Assembly (NCBI GenBank): GCA_003854995.1
Contig: RQOI01000134.1
Location: 1-6,899 of the forward strand
Source: Candidatus Zhuqueibacterota bacterium
GTDB taxonomy: Bacteria; Zhuqueibacterota; Zhuqueibacteria; Residuimicrobiales; Krinioviventaceae
Direction of reading: 5' to 3'
Length of the DNA: 6,899 nt
Below are positions 1-6,173 of the stretch, piece after piece. The notes below the pieces were generated by a model, which was given only the letters and a program-made list of their open reading frames with translations, did not search any database and had not been told where the DNA came from. The number at the start of each line of letters is the position of its first letter. Positions within the stretch are counted from its first letter, which is position 1. The position numbers and the translations under genes are program-made.

Positions 1-442
1 AAAGCTGCAGGACAAACTGGCGTCGCTGGCGCTCAAGACCGTGGCCGGCGAGGCATCATCCAAAACCGGAAGGAAAAACTCCCGCAAGACATTCATCTTT
101 ACAGCCAACGATCCCGGCTTTGAGTCCATATCCTTCGAATTCGGCAAAAAATTAACTGTTCTGACGGCGCAAACGCGCGATGGCGAACGAGTGATCCCGT
201 GCGGATTCGGCGTCTGGGAAAAAAGCCGGCTGCCCGTCATGAGCATGAAACCTGAACCTGTTGCCGCCAGCGGCGCATGGGTGGCGCCAGATCACTATCA
301 AGTCAGACTATGCGCGACTGAAACGCCTTACATCCAGCAGCTCGACTTCCAATTTAAAGAAGACGAACTGCTCTTTGATCTGAAATACAATGTCTCGTTC
401 GGCAGCCGGGCATGGGAGCAATTGCGCGCCAAACGGAAATGA
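1..442 (+). CDS. Serine hydrolase (beta-lactamase family), C-terminal fragment
   Basis: The reading frame is open from base 2 to the TGA at 440-442, so this is the 3' end of a gene that begins outside the window; the GTG at 41 is an internal valine, not a start. About 146 residues are visible. They resemble the beta-rich C-terminal domain that follows the penicillin-binding/beta-lactamase fold in many environmental serine hydrolases. A linker starts KLQDKLASLALKT. It is followed by a FTANDPGFESISFEF strand region, a PCGFGVW motif, then ASGAWVAPDHYQVRL, a TPY motif and a final FDLKYNVSFGS strand. Such proteins are usually exported and cleave ester or amide bonds of small substrates. The catalytic SxxK and YxN motifs would lie upstream and cannot be checked. 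The family call rests on remembered motif similarity, so the exact activity is unknown. It is separated from the GH97 gene by about 150 bases, and no operon link is shown. Confidence 0.65.
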   Translation, partial: KLQDKLASLALKTVAGEASSKTGRKNSRKTFIFTANDPGFESISFEFGKKLTVLTAQTRDGERVIPCGFGVWEKSRLPVMSMKPEPVAASGAWVAPDHYQVRLCATETPYIQQLDFQFKEDELLFDLKYNVSFGSRAWEQLRAKRK

Positions 443-494
443 CAAAGTAATGGCTTTGCTACTGAAAAAACAACAAGTTTGACTGCAAAAAGTA

Positions 495-570
495 AACCGC
501 AGAGGGCGCCGAGAATCGCCGAGGAATGAAAAATCCTGCTTTCTTGGCGTCCCTCAGCGATCTCGCGGTT
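495..570. repeat. Imperfect palindromic repeat upstream of the GH97 gene
   Basis: The element is bounded by a perfect 6-bp inverted pair, AACCGC (495-500) and GCGGTT (565-570). Inside it, CGCCGAG occurs twice at a 10-base period (507-513 and 517-523). The second copy can pair with CTTGGCG (543-549) with one G-U mismatch, and AGG/CCT pairs lie near the centre. The pattern resembles the dispersed 'accgcagag.cgc.gag' palindromes common in the intergenic regions of many environmental genomes; that comparison is from memory. It ends 12 bases before the GH97 ribosome binding site, so it would lie in the 5' leader if transcription starts upstream. It encodes no credible protein. Confidence 0.5.
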
Positions 571-581
571 CCATTTGAATC

Positions 582-587
582 AGGAGG
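582..587 (+). promoter_or_regulatory. Ribosome binding site AGGAGG for the GH97 gene
   Basis: A perfect AGGAGG lies 5 bases before the ATG at 593. It decides the start: the upstream in-frame TTG at 575 would place the Shine-Dalgarno sequence inside the coding region and add a hydrophilic tail (MNQEEI) in front of the signal peptide. Confidence 0.85.
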
Positions 588-592
588 AAATA

Positions 593-2650
593 ATGAAAAG
601 GCTTTTACTCATCAGCACCCTTCTCCTCTTTTTTGCCTGCCAGAAATCTGTCAACATGCAACAGGTCGAGTCGCCGGACGGCACGCTGTCGCTGACATTC
701 CGGCTGAATGAAGGTGCACCCGAGTACGAGGTGGCGCGTTTCAACCGCACGATTATCAATCCGTCCAAACTTGGTTTCGTCCTCAAAGAGGCGGACTCGC
801 TGACCTCATTCAGGGTGACGAACAGCGCTCTCACGTCATTCGACGAGACCTGGACGCAAGTCTGGGGCGAAAAGAAAGAAATTCGCAATCATTATAACGA
901 GCTGCGCGTGCAGCTGCAGGAAATCAACAGGCCGCGCCGAAAAATGACCGTCGTGTTCCGCCTTTTCGACGACGGTCTGGGATTCCGCTACGAGCTTCCC
1001 GAGCAGCCCAACCTGGCGACCTTTGACATCATGGATGAGCTGACCGAGTTCAACCTGGCCGATGATGCGACCGCCTGGTGGATTCCGGCCTATGGCTGGA
1101 ACCGCTATGAATATCTCTACCAGGCGACAAAGACGAGCGAGCTCGACACCGTGCACACGCCAGTGACTTTCGAGACGCCGAACGGCCTTTTCCTGAGCAT
1201 CCACGAAGCGGCGCTGACCGACTATGCCAGCATGACGCTGAGAAACATCGGCGGCACGGCTCTGAAAGCCGATCTGGTGCCGTGGTCGGACGGTGTGCGC
1301 GTCAAGGCGCAGACGCCCATGGTCACGCCCTGGCGCACCATCCAGATCGCCGATGACGCGGGCGGCCTGATCACCTCCTGCCTCATCCTCAATCTCAACG
1401 AGCCCAACAAACTTGAAGACACGTCGTGGATCAAGCCCGCCAAGTATGTCGGCATCTGGTGGGACATGCATCTCAACACCGCCACCTGGGGCTCTGGCCC
1501 GATGCACGGCGCCACCACCGAGAGGACCATGCGCTATATCGATTTCGCCGCCAAATACGGTTTCGCCGGCGTCCTTGTCGAAGGTTGGAACATTGGCTGG
1601 GACGGCGACTGGGTGAAATACGGCGACGGCTTTCAGTTCACGGCGCCCTATCCTGATTTCGATATCGAAAAGGTGACCCGCTACGCTGCGGAAAAAGGCG
1701 TGCAGCTCATCGGCCACAACGAGACCGGCGCCGCGGTGTTGAATTATGAAAAGCAGTTGCAGGACGCTTTTCAATTCTACGAAAAGCTCGGCGTGCACGT
1801 CGTCAAAACCGGCTATGTCGGCAATGATCCCTCTATCAAGCGCATCGATGAAAAGGGTGAGGAGCAGTGGGAATGGCATCACGGCCAGTTCATGGTGCGA
1901 CACTATCGCAAGGTCATCGAAGAAGCGGCCAGGCACAATATCATGCTGGACGTGCATGAGCCGATCAAGGACACTGGCATCCGTCGCACCTATCCCAACA
2001 TGATGACGCGCGAAGGCGCGCGCGGCCAGGAATACCACGCCTGGGATCCGGACGGCGGCAATCCGCCGGATCACGAGACCATTCTACCGTTCACGCGCCT
2101 GCTGGCCGGACCAATGGATTTCACCCCAGGCATCTTTGATTTGCTGTTCGATAGAGCGCGACCCAACAATCGCGTCAACACGACGCTGGCCAAGCAGCTG
2201 GCGTTGTACGTGGTCCTCTACAGTCCGTTGCACATGGCCGCCGATTTGCCGGAAAACTATGAGGCCAACCGCAAGCCGTTCCAGTTCATCCTCGATGTGC
2301 CGACCGACTGGCAGGACACCCGCGTGCTGCACGCGCGCATCGGCGATTACGTCACTATCGTGCGCCAGGATCGCCACAGCGACGACTGGTATCTCGGCAG
2401 TGTCACCGATGAAAACGGCCGCAATCTGCAAACGACGCTCTCTTTCCTCGAGCCGAATCTCCGCTACGTGGCCGAGATCTATCGCGACGGCGCCGATGCC
2501 GACTGGCAGGCCAATCCCTATTCGATCGAGATCATTGAGATGCTGGTCACCCAGAATTCGAATCTGACGCTGCGCCTGGCGCCCGGCGGCGGTCAGGCGA
2601 TTCGCTTCCGCAAGGCGAGCGAAGCGGATGTGCAGCGGTTGAGCCGGTGA
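593..2650 (+). CDS. GH97 family alpha-glycosidase (SusB-like, predicted inverting alpha-glucosidase), lipoprotein
   Basis: This 685-residue protein has the full GH97 layout. A signal peptide with a lipobox-like end (LLLFFAC, Cys16) is followed by an N-terminal beta-sandwich (about 25-275), a TIM barrel starting near KYVGIWWDM (about 284-560) and a C-terminal beta-sandwich to about 670. GH97 enzymes release sugar from non-reducing ends of alpha-glycosides in the periplasm or at the outer membrane. Glu377 (HNETG), Glu456 (HEPIKDTG), Glu474 (TREG) and Glu480 (GQEY) correspond to the SusB glutamates I remember as 439, 508, 526 and 532. The 18- and 6-residue spacings of the last three match exactly. 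The KTGYVG segment (from Lys405) lacks the nucleophilic aspartate of retaining GH97 alpha-galactosidases, which favours an inverting alpha-glucosidase. The lipobox is atypical (Phe at -2 and -3). The gene is convergent with the GH5 gene, 47 bases away. Family assignment is firm; substrate is inferred. Confidence 0.93.
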   Translation: MKRLLLISTLLLFFACQKSVNMQQVESPDGTLSLTFRLNEGAPEYEVARFNRTIINPSKLGFVLKEADSLTSFRVTNSALTSFDETWTQVWGEKKEIRNHYNELRVQLQEINRPRRKMTVVFRLFDDGLGFRYELPEQPNLATFDIMDELTEFNLADDATAWWIPAYGWNRYEYLYQATKTSELDTVHTPVTFETPNGLFLSIHEAALTDYASMTLRNIGGTALKADLVPWSDGVRVKAQTPMVTPWRTIQIADDAGGLITSCLILNLNEPNKLEDTSWIKPAKYVGIWWDMHLNTATWGSGPMHGATTERTMRYIDFAAKYGFAGVLVEGWNIGWDGDWVKYGDGFQFTAPYPDFDIEKVTRYAAEKGVQLIGHNETGAAVLNYEKQLQDAFQFYEKLGVHVVKTGYVGNDPSIKRIDEKGEEQWEWHHGQFMVRHYRKVIEEAARHNIMLDVHEPIKDTGIRRTYPNMMTREGARGQEYHAWDPDGGNPPDHETILPFTRLLAGPMDFTPGIFDLLFDRARPNNRVNTTLAKQLALYVVLYSPLHMAADLPENYEANRKPFQFILDVPTDWQDTRVLHARIGDYVTIVRQDRHSDDWYLGSVTDENGRNLQTTLSFLEPNLRYVAEIYRDGADADWQANPYSIEIIEMLVTQNSNLTLRLAPGGGQAIRFRKASEADVQRLSR

Positions 2651-2662
2651 GAAAGCGATCCA

Positions 2663-2693
2663 TTTGCCAGGCACCTCGCAGGTGCCTGGCAAA
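2663..2693. terminator. Perfect 14-bp hairpin between convergent genes (likely bidirectional terminator or REP-like element)
   Basis: TTTGCCAGGCACCT (2663-2676) and AGGTGCCTGGCAAA (2680-2693) are perfect inverted copies around a 3-base CGC loop. The element fills the 47-base gap between the GH97 stop (2650) and the GH5 stop (2698), the position expected of a shared terminator. No long T-run follows on either strand: the only U-stretch is the TTT/AAA at the base of the stem. A fold-back element such as a REP-type repeat, or a Rho-assisted 3'-end-protecting hairpin, therefore remains possible. Confidence 0.7.
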
Positions 2694-2697
2694 GTAT

Positions 2698-3711
2698 TCA
2701 TGGCACAAGCGCTTTCCAAATCGGTTCGATCCATTTATCATTATCAATATTATAAACAATGAAATCCGAATCAAACTGCCAATAGGTCCACGCCCACCCC
2801 ATGGCTTCGGCGGTGCGGGCGCAATGGGCTGTGTAGGCAGCGCGTGAGTCCATATCGCCTTTTTCATAGGCGCCAAATTCACCGAGTAAAATCGGGCGAT
2901 CGTGCTGCAAAGCCCACTCCTGAACTCTTTGAAAATCATCCACCACCGCCTGTTTTTCCTCATCCGTGCCCCAGGTGATGCCGGACACGTTCACCAAATT
3001 GCCGGCCCAGGGCGCACCCTGATGCGTAAAACGCATGGGAAGGTAGTAGTGCACAGTGACAACGAGATGTCGATCGCCCTCCGGCAGCTGCAGCTCGTTC
3101 AACGAATTGATGCTATTCCAGTTCGGCGGCCCGAGGATGACGGTGCGCGTCGGATTGGCCTCGCGAATAATAACCAGCGCTTCACTATAGTATTCGTCCC
3201 ACAGCTGTGCATCCAATTTTCGATTGGGCTCGTTGAGGATTTCAAAGATTAGATTGTCAGACGCATTTTTGTATCGCGGAGCTATCTGTCGCCAGAAGGC
3301 CAGAAATTTGGATTTTAGTCCGACTGGATCGGCGGCCATTTCATTAAAATTGTGCAGATCGAGGATGACCATCAGATCCTGCTTCAGGGCGTTATCGACC
3401 GCCCAATCCAGTGTTTTTAGCCAGTCCGGCTCCAGGGCCAGAGTGGAGTCATCCATGTGACGAAATGCATGCAAATTGATGCGCACGGTCTGAAAACCGC
3501 CATCCTTGATGATCTTGAAATGCCTTTCTTGAAAGCGAGCATCGGCTAAATTCTTCCAAATCGGATCATAGCCGATGATATTCACGCCGCGCCCCATCCG
3601 TTTCACCTGTTCAGCGGCAGTGGGCACAGCTCGTTGCGGCGTACAGCTTTGCAGGAGCATGAATGACAGTAGAGCAACAACAATCGCAACAATGTACCTT
3701 TTGCAGTTCAT
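2698..3711 (-). CDS. GH5 family glycoside hydrolase (endo-beta-1,4-glucanase type), lipoprotein
   Basis: This 337-residue protein has a hydrophobic signal ending LLQSC (Cys23), suggesting a lipoprotein. A GH5 TIM barrel follows from about residue 38 to 335. GH5 enzymes cut beta-linked glycans (cellulose, beta-glucan, mannan, xyloglucan) by a retaining double displacement. Visible hallmarks in order are GRGVNI (41-45), Arg77 in VRINL, His120 in DLHNF, the acid/base Glu161 in LNEPN, His221-Tyr222 in HYYLP, the nucleophile Glu278 in LGEFG, and Trp311 near the end of the barrel. All the catalytic positions expected for the family are present. No carbohydrate-binding module or dockerin is attached. 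The start is supported by GAGGAG 6 bases upstream. The gene is convergent with GH97 and divergent from the PL11 gene, so it is its own transcription unit. Base composition is somewhat less GC-rich than its neighbours. Substrate within GH5 is not decided by the sequence. Confidence 0.92.
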   Translation of the reverse strand: MNCKRYIVAIVVALLSFMLLQSCTPQRAVPTAAEQVKRMGRGVNIIGYDPIWKNLADARFQERHFKIIKDGGFQTVRINLHAFRHMDDSTLALEPDWLKTLDWAVDNALKQDLMVILDLHNFNEMAADPVGLKSKFLAFWRQIAPRYKNASDNLIFEILNEPNRKLDAQLWDEYYSEALVIIREANPTRTVILGPPNWNSINSLNELQLPEGDRHLVVTVHYYLPMRFTHQGAPWAGNLVNVSGITWGTDEEKQAVVDDFQRVQEWALQHDRPILLGEFGAYEKGDMDSRAAYTAHCARTAEAMGWAWTYWQFDSDFIVYNIDNDKWIEPIWKALVP

Positions 3712-3717
3712 GTTTCT

Positions 3718-3723
3718 CTCCTC
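3718..3723 (-). promoter_or_regulatory. Ribosome binding site GAGGAG for the GH5 gene
   Basis: CTCCTC on the plus strand reads GAGGAG on the coding strand, 6 bases before the ATG (3711-3709). It supports the chosen start, which is also the one that begins a well-formed lipoprotein signal peptide (MNCKRY followed by a hydrophobic core). Confidence 0.8.
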
Positions 3724-3935
3724 TCGAGACAGAATGGTAATCCTCTATTTTCTGGTGAACTTGCTGGATATATTATGAAAAAGATTCATCTGAATATTAT
3801 TGCAAAAAAATAGTTGCAAAGAGGTGGCGCATTTATAAATTATCATGGAATGGAGCCGACCGCCTCAAAGGACATTCACTGTCCCGTGGATAATCGCTGC
3901 TGGCATTGTGCACACTGCGACCTGTCTTTCTCAAC

Positions 3936-3949
3936 GCCGACATGTCGGC
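3936..3949. promoter_or_regulatory. Perfect 14-bp loopless palindrome in the PL11 leader (candidate operator)
   Basis: GCCGACATGTCGGC is identical to its reverse complement over all 14 bases, with no spacer, and ends 26 bases before the PL11 start codon. Continuous symmetric sites of this length are typical of dimeric regulator operators, for example those of LacI-family sugar regulators, rather than of terminators. No regulator gene is present in the window, so its function is inferred from position and symmetry alone. Confidence 0.4.
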
Positions 3950-3964
3950 TGTTTCATGCAAATT

Positions 3965-3970
3965 GGGAGA
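3965..3970 (+). promoter_or_regulatory. Ribosome binding site GGGAGA for the PL11 gene
   Basis: GGGAGA lies 5 bases before the ATG at 3976. It supports this start over in-frame codons at 3814 (TTG) and 3850 (ATG), which have no comparable site and would bury the signal peptide behind about 40-54 cysteine-rich residues. Confidence 0.65.
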
Positions 3971-3975
3971 AAAAG

Positions 3976-5841
3976 ATGATTTTCAGCACAGGACTACGAT
4001 TCATATCACCCGGATTCAAGGAAAAGTCACAACGATGTCACTTTTCTCTCAAACGGTTCGCGATAATTATCATTGTTGCTTCATCGTTCGCAGCGACAAA
4101 GGCAGTTTTGGCGCAGTCAGATGTTCCGCCCAATTATGGCGCTTACGAGCTGAATCCATCATACGATTCAACCGCGACGTTAGGCTGGGCAGCAGAACGC
4201 ATCGAAGAAAAACTGGGGCGCGGTCTGGTCGCTATCCGCACTGCCGCGGCTGAGGTCTATTTGAGCTGGCGTCTGCTCAAAGAGGATCCGTCCGATATCA
4301 CTTTTAACATTTATCGATCGAGCGCCGGCGGAGAGCCGCAGCGATTGAATGCAGCGCCGCTTCGCCAGACCACGGATTATGCGGACAAGAGCGTCTCCTT
4401 CGCCGTGGACAACGACTGGTGGATCACCGCGGTCATCAATGGCGAAGAAGGCGCATCGTCCGCGCGCGTCCATCTGCCCGCTGACGCCCCGGTGCAGCAC
4501 TACCTGTCGATTCGACTGCGGGACGATATCAAAGAGCGCGGCGTTCATAAAATCGGCATCGGCGATCTCGACGGCGATGGTGAATACGATTTCGTCATCA
4601 AAAGGCCGTATGGCATAACCGACCCGGGACGCCATCGCCAGAGCGCGACCACATTCAAGGTAGAAGGCTATAGCGGCACGGGCGAATTTTTGTGGCGCAA
4701 CGACCTCGGCTGGTCGATCGAGCAGGGCACCTGGTACTCGCCGATGATCGTCTACGATCTCGATGGCGACGGCATTGCCGAAGTGGCGCTCAAGACGGGC
4801 GAGGGCGATCCCCGGCAGGAGGATGGCCGCGTGTTCAGCGGGCCGGAATACTGCTCGGTGTGGGACGGCGAGAGCGGTGCAGAGATCGCCAGAGTGGACT
4901 GGATACCACGCGGCGAATCGCGCGACTGGGGAGACACCTCGCACAACCGCCAGAATCGCAATATGATGGGCATCGCCTATCTGGACGGCCGAACGCCGTC
5001 GCTGCTGGTGCTGCGCGGCATCTATGGCTTGATGAAAATGGACGCCTGGTTTCTGCAGGAGGGTCAGCTGCACAGGGCGTGGAGCTGGACCAATGAAAAA
5101 GCCGGCTGGAAATATCAGGGACAGGGTCAGCACACCATTCACGTCGCTGACATCGATGGCGACGGCCGGGACGAGATCCTCAATGGCGCCATCGCCATCG
5201 ATCACGACGGCCGGCTCCTGTGGAGCACCGGACTGGGACATGGCGATCGGTTCTATGTCTCGGACATTGATCCGCAGCGGCCGGGACTGGAAGCCTGGTA
5301 CTGCTACGAAGATCCGCATCCGCAGAACGGCGTGAGCTTGTGGGATGCCGCGACCGGTGATCTGATTTTCGGCACCCGACAGGAGACGGGCGATGATCAG
5401 GTGGATCTGGCCCTGGTCTCCGACATCGATCCGACCTATCCGGGCATGGAATGCTGGGCGAACGACTTTTTCTTCACCGCCCAAGGCCAGCCGATCGCGG
5501 GAGAGATTCCGCCGCTCAATGGCCTGGTGTGGTGGGACGCCGATCCGCTGCGCGAGCTGCACGATCGCGGCCGGATTTTCAAGTGGAAGGGCGACACCCT
5601 GACCGAGGGCATTCAGGGTCAGGTGATGATTTGGGCCGATATCATTGGCGATTGGCGCGAAGAAATTGTGACCCATACGAGCGGCGAGCTGCGCATCTAC
5701 ACCACCACCATACCGGCGCAGGATCGCCGCGTCTGCCTGATGCAGGATCCGCTCTACCGCCTGGATGTCGCGTTAAAGGCGATGGGTTATGATCAGGTGC
5801 CGATGACCAGCTATTTTCTGGGTGATACGGGGGATCGGTGA
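3976..5841 (+). CDS. PL11 family rhamnogalacturonan lyase (YesW-like), secreted
   Basis: This 621-residue protein is close to the length I recall for B. subtilis YesW. PL11 enzymes split the rhamnose-galacturonate backbone of rhamnogalacturonan I by calcium-dependent beta-elimination. The signal peptide has a long basic n-region, a core (FAIIIIVASSF, 28-38) and a likely cut after AVLA (43-46). A beta-sheet domain of fibronectin-III look (about 94-175, starting VYLSWRLL) precedes the eight-bladed propeller (about 180-615). The propeller shows three calcium-loop repeats: DLDGDGEYD (197-205), DLDGDGIAE (261-269) and DIDGDGRDE (392-400). It also has GQGQHTIHVADIDGDG, the WWDADPLRELHD motif and a C-terminal MTSYFLG. 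I see no PPGNDGMSY-like insertion of exo-type YesX, so an endo enzyme is favoured. The start at 3976 is preferred over the upstream in-frame TTG 3814 because of the GGGAGA site and the signal peptide. No terminator is visible after the stop. Confidence 0.93.
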   Translation: MIFSTGLRFISPGFKEKSQRCHFSLKRFAIIIIVASSFAATKAVLAQSDVPPNYGAYELNPSYDSTATLGWAAERIEEKLGRGLVAIRTAAAEVYLSWRLLKEDPSDITFNIYRSSAGGEPQRLNAAPLRQTTDYADKSVSFAVDNDWWITAVINGEEGASSARVHLPADAPVQHYLSIRLRDDIKERGVHKIGIGDLDGDGEYDFVIKRPYGITDPGRHRQSATTFKVEGYSGTGEFLWRNDLGWSIEQGTWYSPMIVYDLDGDGIAEVALKTGEGDPRQEDGRVFSGPEYCSVWDGESGAEIARVDWIPRGESRDWGDTSHNRQNRNMMGIAYLDGRTPSLLVLRGIYGLMKMDAWFLQEGQLHRAWSWTNEKAGWKYQGQGQHTIHVADIDGDGRDEILNGAIAIDHDGRLLWSTGLGHGDRFYVSDIDPQRPGLEAWYCYEDPHPQNGVSLWDAATGDLIFGTRQETGDDQVDLALVSDIDPTYPGMECWANDFFFTAQGQPIAGEIPPLNGLVWWDADPLRELHDRGRIFKWKGDTLTEGIQGQVMIWADIIGDWREEIVTHTSGELRIYTTTIPAQDRRVCLMQDPLYRLDVALKAMGYDQVPMTSYFLGDTGDR

Positions 5842-5872
5842 GAGACGACGGAACAAAAAACCTCGATAATTG

Positions 5873-5901
5873 TTGACAAAATGAGAAATTATTCGTAAAG
5901 T
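5873..5901 (+). promoter_or_regulatory. Sigma70-type promoter of the toxin-antitoxin operon
   Basis: A perfect -35 box TTGACA (5873-5878) is followed, after a 17-base spacer, by TAAAGT (5896-5901), a 4-of-6 match to TATAAT. It sits 30 bases before the antitoxin start. The alternative -10 TATGAT (5901-5906) is closer to consensus but 22 bases from the -35 box, which is too far. Confidence 0.6.
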
Positions 5902-5917
5902 ATGATCATTAGTCATA
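5901..5917. promoter_or_regulatory. Candidate antitoxin operator TATGA-N7-TCATA
   Basis: TATGA (5901-5905) and TCATA (5913-5917) form an inverted repeat with a 7-base centre. The left half also contains the palindrome ATGATCAT (5902-5909). The site overlaps the end of the -10 box and the expected transcription start, the normal position for autorepression by a ribbon-helix-helix antitoxin alone or in complex with its toxin. Binding is inferred from position and symmetry. Confidence 0.45.
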
Positions 5918-5930
5918 CCGGAGGAATAAA

Positions 5931-6173
5931 ATGTCAACTGCAAAAATTGCCATCACTATTGATGACAAACTTGTCGAAAAAATTGATTCTCTCGTAAGAA
6001 AACGGATCTTTCCAAGCCGTAGCAGAGCCATTCAGGAAGCTGTCTCCGAAAAACTATCTCGACTTGACAAAAGCAGGCTCGCCAAAGAATGTTCAAAACT
6101 TGATATAGCATCCGAACAGCATTTGGCAGAGGAAGGAACAAGTTCGGAGATTGAATCATGGCCCGAATATTGA
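5931..6173 (+). CDS. mazE: Ribbon-helix-helix antitoxin of a MazEF-type toxin-antitoxin module
   Basis: This 80-residue protein has the architecture of the B. subtilis EndoAI (MazE) antitoxin class, not the AbrB fold of E. coli MazE. Residues 5-11 (KIAITID) form the DNA-contacting beta strand, 12-26 helix A, and 29-45 (starting SRSRAIQEAV) helix B of the ribbon-helix-helix dimer. The acidic C-terminal tail, LAEEG...EIESWPEY (65-80), is the typical toxin-binding segment that occupies the MazF active site. It is expected to neutralise the toxin and repress its own operon. GGAGG (5920-5924) lies 6 bases before the ATG. The gene overlaps the toxin start by 16 bases, implying translational coupling. 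Codon use is clearly AT-richer than in the upstream enzyme genes, suggesting separate acquisition. The antitoxin call is strong from sequence and context together; the DNA target is inferred. Confidence 0.92.
   Translation: MSTAKIAITIDDKLVEKIDSLVRKRIFPSRSRAIQEAVSEKLSRLDKSRLAKECSKLDIASEQHLAEEGTSSEIESWPEY

Larger units (their letters stand above)
443..592. other. Intergenic region between the serine hydrolase and GH97 genes
   Basis: This 150-base gap contains a weak 5-bp hairpin just after the upstream stop (CAAAG 443-447 with CTTTG 454-458, no following T-run). It also contains an A-rich stretch, the palindromic repeat at 495-570 and the GH97 ribosome binding site. I see no convincing -35/-10 pair: TTGACT at 479-484 has no partner at the proper distance. 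Whether GH97 has its own promoter or is read through from upstream cannot be decided from the sequence. Confidence 0.5.
3712..3975. other. Divergent intergenic region between the GH5 and PL11 genes
   Basis: This 264-base region must hold the promoters of both flanking genes. The half near GH5 is AT-rich (3770-3845). It has a short dyad ATTCA-TC-TGAAT (3784-3795), two copies of TTGCAAA 14 bases apart (3800-3806 and 3814-3820) and the palindrome ATTTATAAAT (3831-3840). One weak plus-strand promoter reading is TTGCAA (3814-3819), a 16-base gap, and TAAATT (3836-3841). The half near PL11 holds TGTGCACA (3907-3914) and a 14-bp palindrome (3936-3949). The PL11 frame stays open through much of this region, but the resulting cysteine-rich peptide does not look like a natural N-terminus. 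Confidence 0.5.

Noticed and set aside
526..711. 61-codon ORF across the repeat and the GH97 start
   Set aside because: Its first third is the palindromic repeat and the rest overlaps the GH97 signal peptide in another frame; there is no ribosome binding site or similarity.
836..2074. 412-codon antisense open frame opposite the GH97 gene
   Set aside because: It lies wholly opposite a clear GH97 coding sequence, has no signal, motif or ribosome binding site, and is explained by GC-rich codon positions that remove stops on the other strand.
2084..2734. 216-codon antisense frame spanning the GH97 3' end and the hairpin
   Set aside because: It runs through the convergent hairpin and the 3' end of the GH5 gene in another frame and shows no recognisable motif.
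2656..2736. Repeated 10-mer CGATCCATTT (2656 and 2727)
   Set aside because: The second copy encodes part of the GH5 protein (KWIEP region) and the match is too short to separate from chance.
3814..3975. In-frame cysteine-rich N-terminal extension of the PL11 protein (residues around HCPVDNRCWHCAHC)
   Set aside because: It looks like a zinc-binding patch, but it would precede a signal peptide, begins at a TTG without a ribosome binding site, and contains the 14-bp palindrome. A leader read by chance in an open frame is more likely.
4180..5676. 498-codon antisense open frame opposite the PL11 gene
   Set aside because: It is rich in His, Arg, Ala and Val without family motifs and fully antisense to the calcium-loop-bearing lyase; the absence of stops follows from the GC-rich codon use of the real gene.
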